From NCBI GenBank assembly GCA_938023705.1, contig CALJDJ010000054.1, positions 1 through 63,696 of the forward strand: a stretch of DNA of 63,696 bases, read 5' to 3'. Below, in pieces: positions 42,012-49,856 of this stretch. The stretch is from an uncultured Collinsella sp. Its GTDB lineage: Bacteria; Actinomycetota; Coriobacteriia; Coriobacteriales; Coriobacteriaceae. The first letter of the stretch is position 1. Each line of letters opens with the position of its first letter. The position numbers and the translations under genes are program-made. The notes under the pieces were generated by a model that saw only the letters and a list, made by a program, of their open reading frames with translations, ran no database searches and was not told where the DNA came from.

Positions 42012-42036
42012 GCGCATCGTCCAAGGAAGGAATCAA

Positions 42037-42783
42037 ATGCTCGAAGGATTATTTGACGCCGACCGTTGGTCGACGACATTTCAAAACATGGGGCCCTTCT
42101 GGGAGGGCTTTGGCGTGACGCTACAGGTGGTCGTTGCCGGTCTGCTGCTGTCGCTGGTGCTGGGCACGCTGCTGGGTGTGTTCTCTACCACCCGTTCGCG
42201 CGTGCTGCGCGCCATAAGCCGCGTGTACGTGGAGTTTTACCAGAACACCCCGTTGCCCGTGCAGGTGCTCTTTATGTACATGGCTGGTCCGCAGTTTTTG
42301 CAGGCCATAACCGGTGCCGACCAGCCGGTGCGCATCGCGCCGTTCGTGCTGGGCTTCTTGGGCGTGGGCCTGTATCACGCGGCCTACATCTCGGAGGTTA
42401 TCCGCACCGGTATCGAGGCGGTTCCGCGCGGTCAGATGGAGGCGGCGCAGAGCCAGGGCTTCACCCGTGCGCAGGCGTACTGGTACATCGTGCTGCCCCA
42501 GACATTCAAGATCATTCTGCCGCCGCTGTGTAACCAGGCACTCAACCTAGTCAAGAACACGTCGGTGCTGGCGCTTGTGGCCGGCGGCGACCTTATGTAC
42601 CGTTCAGACAACTTTGTGAGCCTGTACGGTTACCTGCAGGGATACATCGTCTGCTGCCTTATGTACTTCATCATCTGCTTTCCGCTCGCCATGCTGGTGC
42701 AGTGGCTCGAGCGCCGCTCCAAGGAGCGTCCGCGCGGCGTGAGCCTCGCCGAGCTGGGGCTCGACAACGTAGAGGAGGCCTAG
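42037..42783 (+). CDS. Polar amino acid ABC transporter permease 1
   Basis: The 248-residue HisM/GlnP-type permease has about five helices. The EAA loop, coupling to the ATPase, is visible as EAVPRGQMEAAQSQGFTRAQ. AAGGAAGGAA precedes ATG 42037. Its stop is followed three bases later by the second permease, so the two form a heterodimer encoded together. Confidence 0.95.
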   Translation: MLEGLFDADRWSTTFQNMGPFWEGFGVTLQVVVAGLLLSLVLGTLLGVFSTTRSRVLRAISRVYVEFYQNTPLPVQVLFMYMAGPQFLQAITGADQPVRIAPFVLGFLGVGLYHAAYISEVIRTGIEAVPRGQMEAAQSQGFTRAQAYWYIVLPQTFKIILPPLCNQALNLVKNTSVLALVAGGDLMYRSDNFVSLYGYLQGYIVCCLMYFIICFPLAMLVQWLERRSKERPRGVSLAELGLDNVEEA

Positions 42784-42786
42784 CGC

Positions 42787-43425
42787 ATGGAAATCTTCAA
42801 CGCGACCAACCTGCTCTACATTTGGGGCGGCTTTGTTAAGACGATCGAGATCTCGGCGCTGTCGATTTTTTTCTCGCTCATCTTTGGCACGGTGCTGGCG
42901 CTCGTTAAAAGCTATGCGCCCCGCCCGTTTCGTATTTTGGTGAGCGCCTATATCGAGCTGTTCCGTTGCACGCCAAACCTGCTGTGGATCCTGTTTATCT
43001 ACTTTACGGTGCAGGGTTTGGACATTGTGATTTCGACCATCGCCTTTACACTGTTTACCAGCGCTGTTATGGCCGAGATTGTGCGCGGCGGTCTCAACTC
43101 GATTCCGCGTGGCCAGTTTGAGGCGGCGCAAAGCCAGGGCTTCGGCTTCTTTGCCACCATGCGCTACATCATTCTGCCGCAGACGTTTAAGACGATCATT
43201 CCGGCGCTGTTTAGCCAGTGCACGACCGTCATCAAGGACAGCTCGTATCTTTCGGGCATTAACGTGGCCGAGCTCATGTACACGGCAAACGTCGTGATGG
43301 CCCACGCGATCGACCTGTCGCAGGTGCTTATGCTCTACGGCCTGGTGTTTGCGATGTACTTCGTGCTCAACTTTGGTATCTCGCTGCTGGTGAGGGCATA
43401 TCAACGCCGCATCGTGGCCGCATAG
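42787..43425 (+). CDS. Polar amino acid ABC transporter permease 2
   Basis: The 212-residue partner permease has EAA loop NSIPRGQFEAAQSQGFGFF and about five helices. It completes the ATPase, binding protein, permease, permease order of the operon. The stop at 43425 is directly followed by a long inverted repeat that may end transcription. Confidence 0.95.
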   Translation: MEIFNATNLLYIWGGFVKTIEISALSIFFSLIFGTVLALVKSYAPRPFRILVSAYIELFRCTPNLLWILFIYFTVQGLDIVISTIAFTLFTSAVMAEIVRGGLNSIPRGQFEAAQSQGFGFFATMRYIILPQTFKTIIPALFSQCTTVIKDSSYLSGINVAELMYTANVVMAHAIDLSQVLMLYGLVFAMYFVLNFGISLLVRAYQRRIVAA

Positions 43426-43426
43426 T

Positions 43427-43530
43427 CCTGCTTCCCCAAGCACGGCACCTTGCCCCTCAATCGTCGCTTGCGTACATTTAGTACGCGGCGCTCCTCTTTC
43501 GGGGCAATCTGCCGCACTTGGGAAACCAGG
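43427..43530. repeat. 104-bp imperfect palindrome
   Basis: Outer arms of about 30 bases (CTTCCCCAAG, GGC, TTGCCCC against GGGGCAA, GCC, CTTGGGAA) surround an inner stem GCGTAC/GTACGC. It lies between the transporter operon and the kinase-like gene and may act as a terminator or be a mobile palindrome. Confidence 0.7.
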
Positions 43531-43595
43531 ACGGTCGTAAGTGACAAAATGGGAATCAGGAATTGCCTTTTCTCATTTGTTAGAAAGGAATCGCG

Positions 43596-44219
43596 ATGAG
43601 CGATCTGGAGAACAAGAAGAATCCTGTGGTCATTACCATCGCGCGCGACTTTGGCGCCGAGGGCCACGAGATTGGCCGCATGCTTGCCGACGAGTTGGGG
43701 ATTCCGCTGTACGATAACGAGCTGCTGGTACGTGCGTCGCTGCGCGCGGGCGAGTCGCTCGACAAGATGGCCGCCTACGACGAGCGTCTGGCCGTGGAGA
43801 ACATGGCGTTCCTGCCCGACCGCTACGACGCGCGTTCGTACTCGGACAAGTTGTTCCAGAAGATGAGCCAGGTGATTTTGGACCTGGGCGAGACCGAGAG
43901 CTGCATTATCGAAGGCCGCCTGTCCGATTACCTGCTGCGTAACAACCCCAACCACATTGCCGTGTTGGTGACCGCTCCTTTTGAGGACCGCGTCGAGATT
44001 GTGCGCAAGAAGCGTGGCCTTAATAAAAAGAAGGGCGCCAAGCTGGTCAAGCAGCAGCAGAAGGCGCGCGAGGCGTTCTATAAGCGCTACAGTGCCGGAA
44101 AGTGGAAGATGACGAGCGGTAAGGACATCGTCGTCAACCGCGCCAAGCTGGGCCGCGAGGGCTGCAAAGACGTTATCGCCGCTGCCTACCGCTACAAAGT
44201 AGCGCAGCTCGAAGACTAA
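43596..44219 (+). CDS. Cytidylate kinase-like protein
   Basis: 207 residues matching the cytidylate-kinase-like family: VVITIARDFGAEGHEIGRMLADEL replaces the usual P-loop (split here at the family's GAEG turn), then YDNELLVRAS and CIIEGRLSDYLL. Members are widespread in anaerobes and often annotated AAA or Cmk-like; the nucleotide substrate is unproven. AGAAAGGAA precedes ATG 43596. A true cmk fused to or near der/rpsA is not in this window. Confidence 0.85.
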   Translation: MSDLENKKNPVVITIARDFGAEGHEIGRMLADELGIPLYDNELLVRASLRAGESLDKMAAYDERLAVENMAFLPDRYDARSYSDKLFQKMSQVILDLGETESCIIEGRLSDYLLRNNPNHIAVLVTAPFEDRVEIVRKKRGLNKKKGAKLVKQQQKAREAFYKRYSAGKWKMTSGKDIVVNRAKLGREGCKDVIAAAYRYKVAQLED

Positions 44220-44227
44220 CCGACCAA

Positions 44228-44268
44228 AACCACCACAAAGGGGACAGGCACCTTTGTGGTGGTTTTTG
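44228..44268. repeat. REP-like palindrome acting as possible terminator
   Basis: AACCACCACAAAGG and CCTTTGTGGTGGTT arms enclose GGACAGGCA and are followed by TTTG. Same arms as 3875-3907 and 44560-44600, but here the GGGACAG core is on the plus strand. Confidence 0.8.
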
Positions 44269-44323
44269 TTTTAGGCCGAGGGGAAGGCCTTGGCGGCAGT
44301 GCCTATCCTCGGCTTTTGCATAG

Positions 44324-44539
44324 TCTCGATCTGTAACACCAAGCCAGCGAAAATGGCTCTAACTGTTACAGATTTAGATGAACCGTTCGGCCGTCAGCCC
44401 AACGTCTTGATCTGTAACACCAGGCGGCATATTTGGTCTCTAACTGTTACAGATTGAGATGCGGCGTGGGCGGCCGGCACAATATCTCGATCTGTAACAA
44501 CTGCAGGGCTCAACGGACTCCAACTGTTACAGATTGAGA
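44324..44539. repeat. Palindrome array A: three 55-bp units, 80-81 bp period
   Basis: Units at 44324-44378, 44405-44459 and 44485-44539. Each is TCTCGATCTGTAACA (or one change), exactly 25 bases, then TGTTACAGATTGAGA (or one change). Linkers are 26 and 25 bases. The array can be read as one 15-mer in alternating orientation every 40-41 bases. The same unit recurs four times at 63327-63622. Confidence 0.92.
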
Positions 44540-44559
44540 CAAAACGACCGGGCAAGTCC

Positions 44560-44600
44560 CCAACCACCACAAAGGTGCCTGTCCCCATCGTGGTGGTTGG
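44560..44600. repeat. REP-like palindrome, CCACCACAAAG subfamily
   Basis: CCAACCACCACAAAG and CGTGGTGGTTGG arms enclose GTGCCTGTCCCCAT. It directly follows palindrome array A. Confidence 0.8.
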
Positions 44601-44612
44601 GGCGGCCGGCAT

Positions 44613-44655
44613 AGAAAAAAGTCCCCGCCGGGCGTGTGCTCGACGGGGACTTTGC
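44613..44655 (-). terminator. Terminator of nfnA-nfnB
   Basis: On the minus strand AAAGTCCCCGTCG pairs with CGGCGGGGACTTT and is followed by TTT. Confidence 0.85.
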
Positions 44656-44681
44656 CGTTTGATGGCGAGCGCTGTAGGTGA

Positions 44682-46091
44682 TTACTCGCCCAGCAGGCTC
44701 TTGGTGATGGAAGCGGCGGCCTTCTTGCCGGCGCCCATCGCCAGAATGACCGTAGCGGCACCGGTGACGATGTCGCCGCCGGCCCAGATGCGGGGATCGG
44801 TGGTCTGGCCGGTCTCCTCGTCGGCGACGATGTAGCCCCACTTGTTGAGCTCCATCTTGCCGCCGATCTTGGCAGCGAAGGGGTTGGCGTTGGTGCCGAT
44901 AGCCGAGATCGCGACGTCGCAGGGGATCTCCTCGATGGCGCCCTCGATGGGCACCGGGCGACGACGGCCGGACTCGTCGGGCTCGCCGAGCTCCATCTTC
45001 TGGACCTTGACGGCGCACACGGAGCCGTCCTCGCCAGCGACAAACTCGAGCGGGGAGACGAGCGGCAGAACCTCGACGCCCTCGGCCTTAGCATGGTGCA
45101 GCTCGGCGCGACGGCAGGGCATCTCGTCCTCGGTACGGCGGTAAGCGATGATGGCGTGCTCGGCGCCCAGGCGCTTGGCGGTACGGACGGCGTCCATAGC
45201 CACGTTGCCGCCACCAAAGACGACGACGTTCTTGCCGTGCTTGGTGGGGGTGTCGTACTCGGGGAACTTGTTGGCCTTCATCAGGTTCACGCGGGTGAGG
45301 TACTCGTTCGCGAAGAAGACGTTGGGCAGGTTCTCGCCGGGGACGTTGAGGAACTTGGGCAGGCCAGCGCCGGTCGCCACGTAGATGGCGTCGAAGCCCT
45401 GCTCGAACAGCTCCTCGGCCGTGGCCATGTTACCCACGACGGAGTTGTACTCAAACTTGACGCCCATGTCCTCCAGGCCGTCAATCTCGCGCTTGACGAC
45501 TGCCTTGGGCAGACGGAACTCGGGGATGCCGTAGACCAGCACGCCGCCGCCGGTGAAGAATGCCTCGAAGACGGTGACGTCAAAGCCGTTGCGGGCGAGC
45601 TCGCCGGCGCAGGTGATGCCGGACGGGCCGGAGCCGACGACGGCGACCTTCTTGCCGTTCTTGGGAGCCATCTTGGGCGTGGAAGCGAGCTCGGGGCGGT
45701 CACCCAGGAAGCGCTCGAGCTGGCCGATGGCCACGGGCTCGGACTTCTTGCCACGGATGCACTTGCCCTCGCACTGGTTCTCCTGCGGGCAGACGCGGCC
45801 GCAGATGGCGGGAAGCATGGAGTCCTCGCGGATGGTATCGAGAGCGCCGCCGAAGTCCTTCGCGCGGATCTGCTCGATAAAGCGGGGGATGTTGATGTTG
45901 ACGGGGCAGCCCTCAACACAGAACGGCTTCTTGCAGTTGAGGCAGCGCTCGGCCTCAGCCAGCGCCATCTCCTCGGTGAAGCCCTTGTCGACGGGGCGGA
46001 AGTCGCAGGCGCGCTCGGCAGCCGGCTCCTCGTTATCGGGGGTGCGGGGCGACTTCATATCGGCAACGAAACGACCGTTAACTAGTGGCAT
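44682..46091 (-). CDS. nfnB: NADH-dependent reduced ferredoxin:NADP oxidoreductase, large subunit
   Basis: 469 residues of the GltD/NfnB type. The N-terminus has two 4Fe-4S clusters (CLNCKKPFC, GCPVNI, then CGRVCPQENQCEGKC). Then a FAD site VAVVGSGPSGITCAGELA and an NADP site VVVFGGGNVAMDA. Alone it could be a glutamate synthase small chain, but the adjacent nfnA-type gene (10-base overlap) and the absence of a gltB gene favour NfnAB. This complex couples NADPH, NAD and ferredoxin by flavin-based electron bifurcation, typical of anaerobes. Confidence 0.9.
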   Translation of the reverse strand: MPLVNGRFVADMKSPRTPDNEEPAAERACDFRPVDKGFTEEMALAEAERCLNCKKPFCVEGCPVNINIPRFIEQIRAKDFGGALDTIREDSMLPAICGRVCPQENQCEGKCIRGKKSEPVAIGQLERFLGDRPELASTPKMAPKNGKKVAVVGSGPSGITCAGELARNGFDVTVFEAFFTGGGVLVYGIPEFRLPKAVVKREIDGLEDMGVKFEYNSVVGNMATAEELFEQGFDAIYVATGAGLPKFLNVPGENLPNVFFANEYLTRVNLMKANKFPEYDTPTKHGKNVVVFGGGNVAMDAVRTAKRLGAEHAIIAYRRTEDEMPCRRAELHHAKAEGVEVLPLVSPLEFVAGEDGSVCAVKVQKMELGEPDESGRRRPVPIEGAIEEIPCDVAISAIGTNANPFAAKIGGKMELNKWGYIVADEETGQTTDPRIWAGGDIVTGAATVILAMGAGKKAAASITKSLLGE

Positions 46092-46921
46092 GCGCAGCTC
46101 TTTTCCTCATAGGCCTTGAGGGACGCGCCCTCTTCGGAACGGTAAGCGGCCTGGCGGGCACGAAGGTCATCCCAGTCGACCAGGGTGGCATCGAAGTCGG
46201 GGCCGTCGACGCAAGCAAACTTGGTCACGCCGCCCACCTCGACGCGGCAGCAGCCGCACATGCCGGTGCCGTCAACCATGATGGGGTTGAGCGACGCGGT
46301 GATGGGGGTGTCGTACTTCTGGGCGGTGAGGGTCGAGAACTTCATCATCGGAACGGGGCCGACGCAGAAGACCTGGCTCACGGCCTTGTCCTGCAGCAGG
46401 CGCTCCAGCGGAGCGGTGACAACGCCCTGCTCGCCGTAGGAGCCGTCGTCAGTGGTGATGTGGATGTGGTCCTCGTCGAGGAGCTCGCGGAACTGGTCCT
46501 CCATGAGCAGGAGGTCCTTGGTGCGGGCGCCCATGATGGCGTGCACCTCGTGGCCGGTCTCGACCAGGTGCTTGGCGACCGGGAAGGCAATTGCCAGGCC
46601 GACGCCGCCGCCAATGACGGCGCAGGGGCCCTCGGCCATCTCGGTGGGAACGCCCAGCGGGCCCACGACGTCGCGCAGTGACTCGCCGGCCTCGTAGGTG
46701 GACAGCATCTCGGTGGTCTTGCCGATCACCATGAAGATGAACTCGACCCAGCCCTCGTCACCGTTCCAGCCGGCCAGGGTAAACGGGACGCGCTCGCCCG
46801 TCTCGTTGGCGCGAACCATGAGGAACTGTCCAGCGTGCGCATGCTTGGCGATTGCGGGCGCCTCGATGCGGAACTTGAACACCTTCTCCGAGAACTGCGT
46901 CTTCTCCAGGATCTTATACAT
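46082..46921 (-). CDS. nfnA: NADH-dependent reduced ferredoxin:NADP oxidoreductase, small subunit
   Basis: 279 residues of the ferredoxin-NADP reductase/dihydroorotate dehydrogenase electron-transfer type. An FAD domain (RVPFTLAGW) precedes an NAD domain (CAVIGGGVGLAIAFPVAKHL), and a cysteine set DGTGMCGCCRVEVGG, then FACVDGPDFD binds a 2Fe-2S cluster. The first gene of the nfnAB unit; GAGAGGGG precedes the ATG. A TATAAT-like -10 lies at 47033-47028 on this strand. Confidence 0.9.
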   Translation of the reverse strand: MYKILEKTQFSEKVFKFRIEAPAIAKHAHAGQFLMVRANETGERVPFTLAGWNGDEGWVEFIFMVIGKTTEMLSTYEAGESLRDVVGPLGVPTEMAEGPCAVIGGGVGLAIAFPVAKHLVETGHEVHAIMGARTKDLLLMEDQFRELLDEDHIHITTDDGSYGEQGVVTAPLERLLQDKAVSQVFCVGPVPMMKFSTLTAQKYDTPITASLNPIMVDGTGMCGCCRVEVGGVTKFACVDGPDFDATLVDWDDLRARQAAYRSEEGASLKAYEEKSCACH

Positions 46922-47104
46922 AGAACCCCTCTCTTGTTAGGGCCGCCGAACCGTGCCTCCACGGAAATGGACGGTAGCCCGAATAAAACCGTACGCGCAC
47001 AGGCGTTGTGCAGACATACGGTACAAATTATACCCTCATGGACATGCTGTTTACGTGTGTCTTCGGCGGTTGGGAAAAGGGTTTATCCACTTCGACCTAC
47101 CAAA

Positions 47105-47284
47105 TAGGGATAGGTTTATTTTGGTCGGTTTTATCAGGCAAAACGGCAAAGGGGGCCGGCCTGGGGTTGTGATGAGGCCGGCCCCCTTTGGGGTGTTATG
47201 CGTGTATGGCGGCGCGGGGTTTATTGCGATGCGGCCACCGGGGCGTTTCTGTAGATAGAACCTGCCAAAATAAACCTGTCCCTA
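47105..47284. repeat. Inverted-repeat element with GGGACAGG arms around a GC-rich hairpin
   Basis: The left arm TAGGGATAGGTTTATTTTGG (47105) is mirrored by TAAACCTGTCCCTA at the right end (47271-47284). Between them a 15-bp perfect hairpin (AAAGGGGGCCGGCCT/AGGCCGGCCCCCTTT, 47148-47189) could terminate pth from the right. Nothing coding is seen in 46922-47295. Confidence 0.7.
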
Positions 47285-47295
47285 AACGGTAGGTT

Positions 47296-47925
47296 TTAGT
47301 GCTTGCCGTTGGCGGAGGCGGCGCCGTTGACGTGGTCGCGGGCATAGATCACGCCGTGCACGATGGCGAGACCCGCGGCGTCGGCGGCGCGGGCGCAGGT
47401 GTCCTGGAAGTCATCGGCCTCGCGGGCGCGCAGCTGTTTGAGCACATAGTCTGCCACGGCCATCTTGCCGGGAGGGTTGCCGATGCCGGTGCGGATACGG
47501 CTAAAGTCGCGGCTGCCCATCTTGTCGATGATGGAGCGCAGGCCGTTGTGCCCGGCGTGGCCACCGCCCACCTTGACGCGCACGTCACCGGCGGGGATGT
47601 CGAGCTCGTCGTGAATCACGAGTAGCTCCTCGGCCTTGATCTTGTACTCGCGGCAGAGCTTGGAGATGGGGCCACCCGAGGTATTCATATACGACTGCGG
47701 CTTGACCAGCACGATCTGGCGCTTGCCACCCTCTTCCTCGGGATCGTTGATGTTGATGAGTGCGACCTCGGCGCCGGCCTGGTTTTTCCAGTACGTGACA
47801 CCGGCCTGACGGGCCAGCTCATCGATCGCCTTAAAGCCGGCGTTGTGGCGGGTCTCGGCATATTCCTCACCCGGGTTGCCGAGTCCGGCAACCATGCGAA
47901 TCTTAAGCGGCTGTGCAGCTGCCAT
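47296..47925 (-). CDS. pth: Peptidyl-tRNA hydrolase
   Basis: 209 residues: MVAGLGNPGEEYAETRHNAGF with the catalytic His (split: NPG box, then RHNAGF), VKPQSYMNTSG, VIHDELDIPAG and GGHAGHNGLRSI. It frees tRNA from stalled peptidyl-tRNA. The start at 47925 gives AAAGG proper spacing; an ATG two codons earlier is too close. It stands alone on the minus strand. Confidence 0.96.
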   Translation of the reverse strand: MAAAQPLKIRMVAGLGNPGEEYAETRHNAGFKAIDELARQAGVTYWKNQAGAEVALININDPEEEGGKRQIVLVKPQSYMNTSGGPISKLCREYKIKAEELLVIHDELDIPAGDVRVKVGGGHAGHNGLRSIIDKMGSRDFSRIRTGIGNPPGKMAVADYVLKQLRAREADDFQDTCARAADAAGLAIVHGVIYARDHVNGAASANGKH

Positions 47926-48038
47926 GTTCATCCTTTCGTTGATTTGTCGCCTGCTATGGTGAGCGACCCTGTTGCCGCTGTCAAATGGAGGGTAATTGAG
48001 GGCGTTTGGGGGCGTTTGGACGGACGTCGAAATCCGAG

Positions 48039-48244
48039 GTGGACAGTTAGTTCAGATACGTATAAGTTCTGAGGACTCGAATTACTCAATTCAATGCCGA
48101 TACGTTGTTTTGGAGCTTTAGTTAGTCCATATGGCGCTGTTTTGAAGTCTACCCTGCCTTCAAATAGGGCGAATGGTATAGAGATAGCTGCAAAACAGTC
48201 TAATTCAATGCGTCCATTTATACGTATTTGAACTAACTGCCCAG
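48039..48244. repeat. 206-bp inverted-repeat element, copy 2
   Basis: The ends TGGACAGTTAGTTCAGATAC and TTGAACTAACTGCCCAG match copies 1 and 3. The interior is AT-rich and unlike the other copies. It forms the downstream flank of the nuclease homologue at 48364. Confidence 0.85.
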
Positions 48245-48363
48245 CCCTGCTCGACGGCGCACGGGTGATTCGCCGTTTAGACCGGCGCGAGGCCGGTTCC
48301 GGCCCGCAGAGCGTTGAGCCAAGCGGCCTGACGCTTGCGATAGCCCTTGATACGGTACCGGAA

Positions 48364-49404
48364 TCAGACTCCTGCGAGTCGATGCATCGTTTGGGCGAAG
48401 GCTTCGAGTGCAACAAGGTCTTTCATTTGGTCGCGATTGATAACCAGGACGTGGATGCCCATGGCCTTGAGGCCATTATTTCGATTGCCATCGTGGATGC
48501 GAGCGTTTTGAAGCTCATGCCCAATTCCGTTGTATTCGTTGTCGACTCCGGCTGCCGGGCAATATAGGTCGCAGATGGCATAGGGGATGCCCGAGGACAT
48601 GTTGACCGCAAGAGTATCGAAGTCGATTCGATGGTTGAGTAGCAGGCCTCCCATGGGCAGGCTGCAACATCCGAATCCGCCAAAGCGCATGGGCGCTCCG
48701 AGAACGGCAAACATTAGGGATTCGGCTGGGGATGCGGATCCAGCCCGGGCGAGTTTGACTGCCGTGCGAAACGAGGCGTATGAGCTACTTTTGGCGAACC
48801 GTGCGACCGCCTCGAGCTCTTCGATGGTCGTGGCGGGCTCGCATTTGTAGTGCGCCTGTTCATAGCGGGTTTCGTTCTGTTGTTCGGCCGCTGACTGGTT
48901 GCCCAGGCAATCAAGATCGCCCGTCGCTTCGTAGCCATCGCCCTTGGGCCAGATGTCGTCATGGGCAATGGGGTATGTTGCCCCGGGAGGAAGGGAGTAA
49001 GTTCCGACCAGTTCCATGAGAAGCATCAAGGTTTTGGCGACTGATTCATTTTTAGAACAAAGCATGGCTGTCATGGCAGGAGACGTTGCGTAGATGTCGG
49101 CCTCGACGTGCATAATTGCACCTTCAGGAAGCGGAGCGGAGAGAATATGCTGAAGAAGTCGCTTGTCGGGGCGTCGGTTGCCTTCGTTTGAAACGAGAAG
49201 ATCGAGCAGCTCGGAATCATCTTCATTCCAGGCGTCGAGTATCGAAAGTGCGCCAAAGTCTATCGCGTCATTATTGGGAATGCAGCTAGCCAAGGCCTGT
49301 GCTTGCTGTTCACTATCAATGGAGCTCCAGGGTAGGGCAGAGTACGCCCGTCGTGCGCGACGAATTGCGCGGAGGGCGGAGAAATGTGAAATCACGGTCG
49401 TCAT
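48364..49404 (-). CDS. Second Vsr/DUF559-like nuclease-fold protein, altered active site
   Basis: 346 residues. Boxes shared in order with the 6161 protein: GSASPAES (222-229), GGFGCCSLPMGGLLLN, then AICDLY (D279), E290-Y-N292, H296, and RNNGLKAMGIHVLVINRDQM. The nuclease-motif lysine is replaced by N292, so catalysis is uncertain; related Vsr-like families also vary here. The N-terminal half includes MHVEADIYATSPAMTAML and ELVGTYSLPPG, which I recall as typical of a large Coriobacteriia family with no known function. The gene lies alone between two 205-bp inverted-repeat elements. The start has no clear ribosome site. Confidence 0.68.
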   Translation of the reverse strand: MTTVISHFSALRAIRRARRAYSALPWSSIDSEQQAQALASCIPNNDAIDFGALSILDAWNEDDSELLDLLVSNEGNRRPDKRLLQHILSAPLPEGAIMHVEADIYATSPAMTAMLCSKNESVAKTLMLLMELVGTYSLPPGATYPIAHDDIWPKGDGYEATGDLDCLGNQSAAEQQNETRYEQAHYKCEPATTIEELEAVARFAKSSSYASFRTAVKLARAGSASPAESLMFAVLGAPMRFGGFGCCSLPMGGLLLNHRIDFDTLAVNMSSGIPYAICDLYCPAAGVDNEYNGIGHELQNARIHDGNRNNGLKAMGIHVLVINRDQMKDLVALEAFAQTMHRLAGV

Positions 49405-49566
49405 AGCTATAACGTACTAAGTTGGCGGCAGAATGCGACCGCCATACCGTTCTTTTCGCTCAGCGGGGTGCTGGGCGCCATGAACGGCCGGGTGTTAGGA
49501 AATCGGTGGAATCGGTTGAGGGGATTGCAGGAAATTGAGCTCTGCCGAGAAGGTTGACGATGGCTA

Positions 49567-49771
49567 CTGGACAGTTAGTTCAGATACGTATAAGGCGGCG
49601 GGCGTTCGAGGTGTTTCTAAGGGCCTTCGAGGGCGATTTGAAGATAATATATGCGGCGGTTGTACTCGAAAACGATGAGCTTCGGGCGGCATGGCATCCG
49701 CCGGGGAGCTCAGAAGGCTCCGAACGGACCTTTGGAGCTTTAAAAAATACGTATCTGAACTAACTGTCCAG
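49567..49771. repeat. 205-bp inverted-repeat element, copy 3
   Basis: A perfect 24-bp terminal inverted repeat begins CTGGACAGTTAGTTCAGATA at 49567 and is mirrored at 49748-49771. The interior is GC-rich and not similar to copies 1 and 2. The rest of 49405-49856 shows no gene. Confidence 0.9.
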
Positions 49772-49791
49772 GGCGGATTGGCGAGGAATAG

Positions 49792-49824
49792 AAAAAGGGT
49801 CGGAAGCGAGCTTCCGACCCTTTA
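49792..49824 (-). terminator. Terminator of prs
   Basis: AAAGGGTCGGAAGC pairs perfectly with GCTTCCGACCCTTT, flanked by A and T runs on the two strands. Confidence 0.9.
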
Positions 49825-49856
49825 AAAACATCAAAGATGATGCGATACGCGTTGGA

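Noticed and set aside
44324..44539. CRISPR array
   Set aside because: Repeats alternate in orientation, the repeat is only 15 bases, and no cas gene is in the window.
44682..46091. Glutamate synthase small chain (gltD)
   Set aside because: There is no gltB gene, and the overlapping nfnA-type partner makes NfnAB the better reading.
48039..49771. Composite transposon carrying the nuclease gene
   Set aside because: The flanking elements have no transposase, and no target duplication could be recognised; kept only as a hypothesis in the findings.
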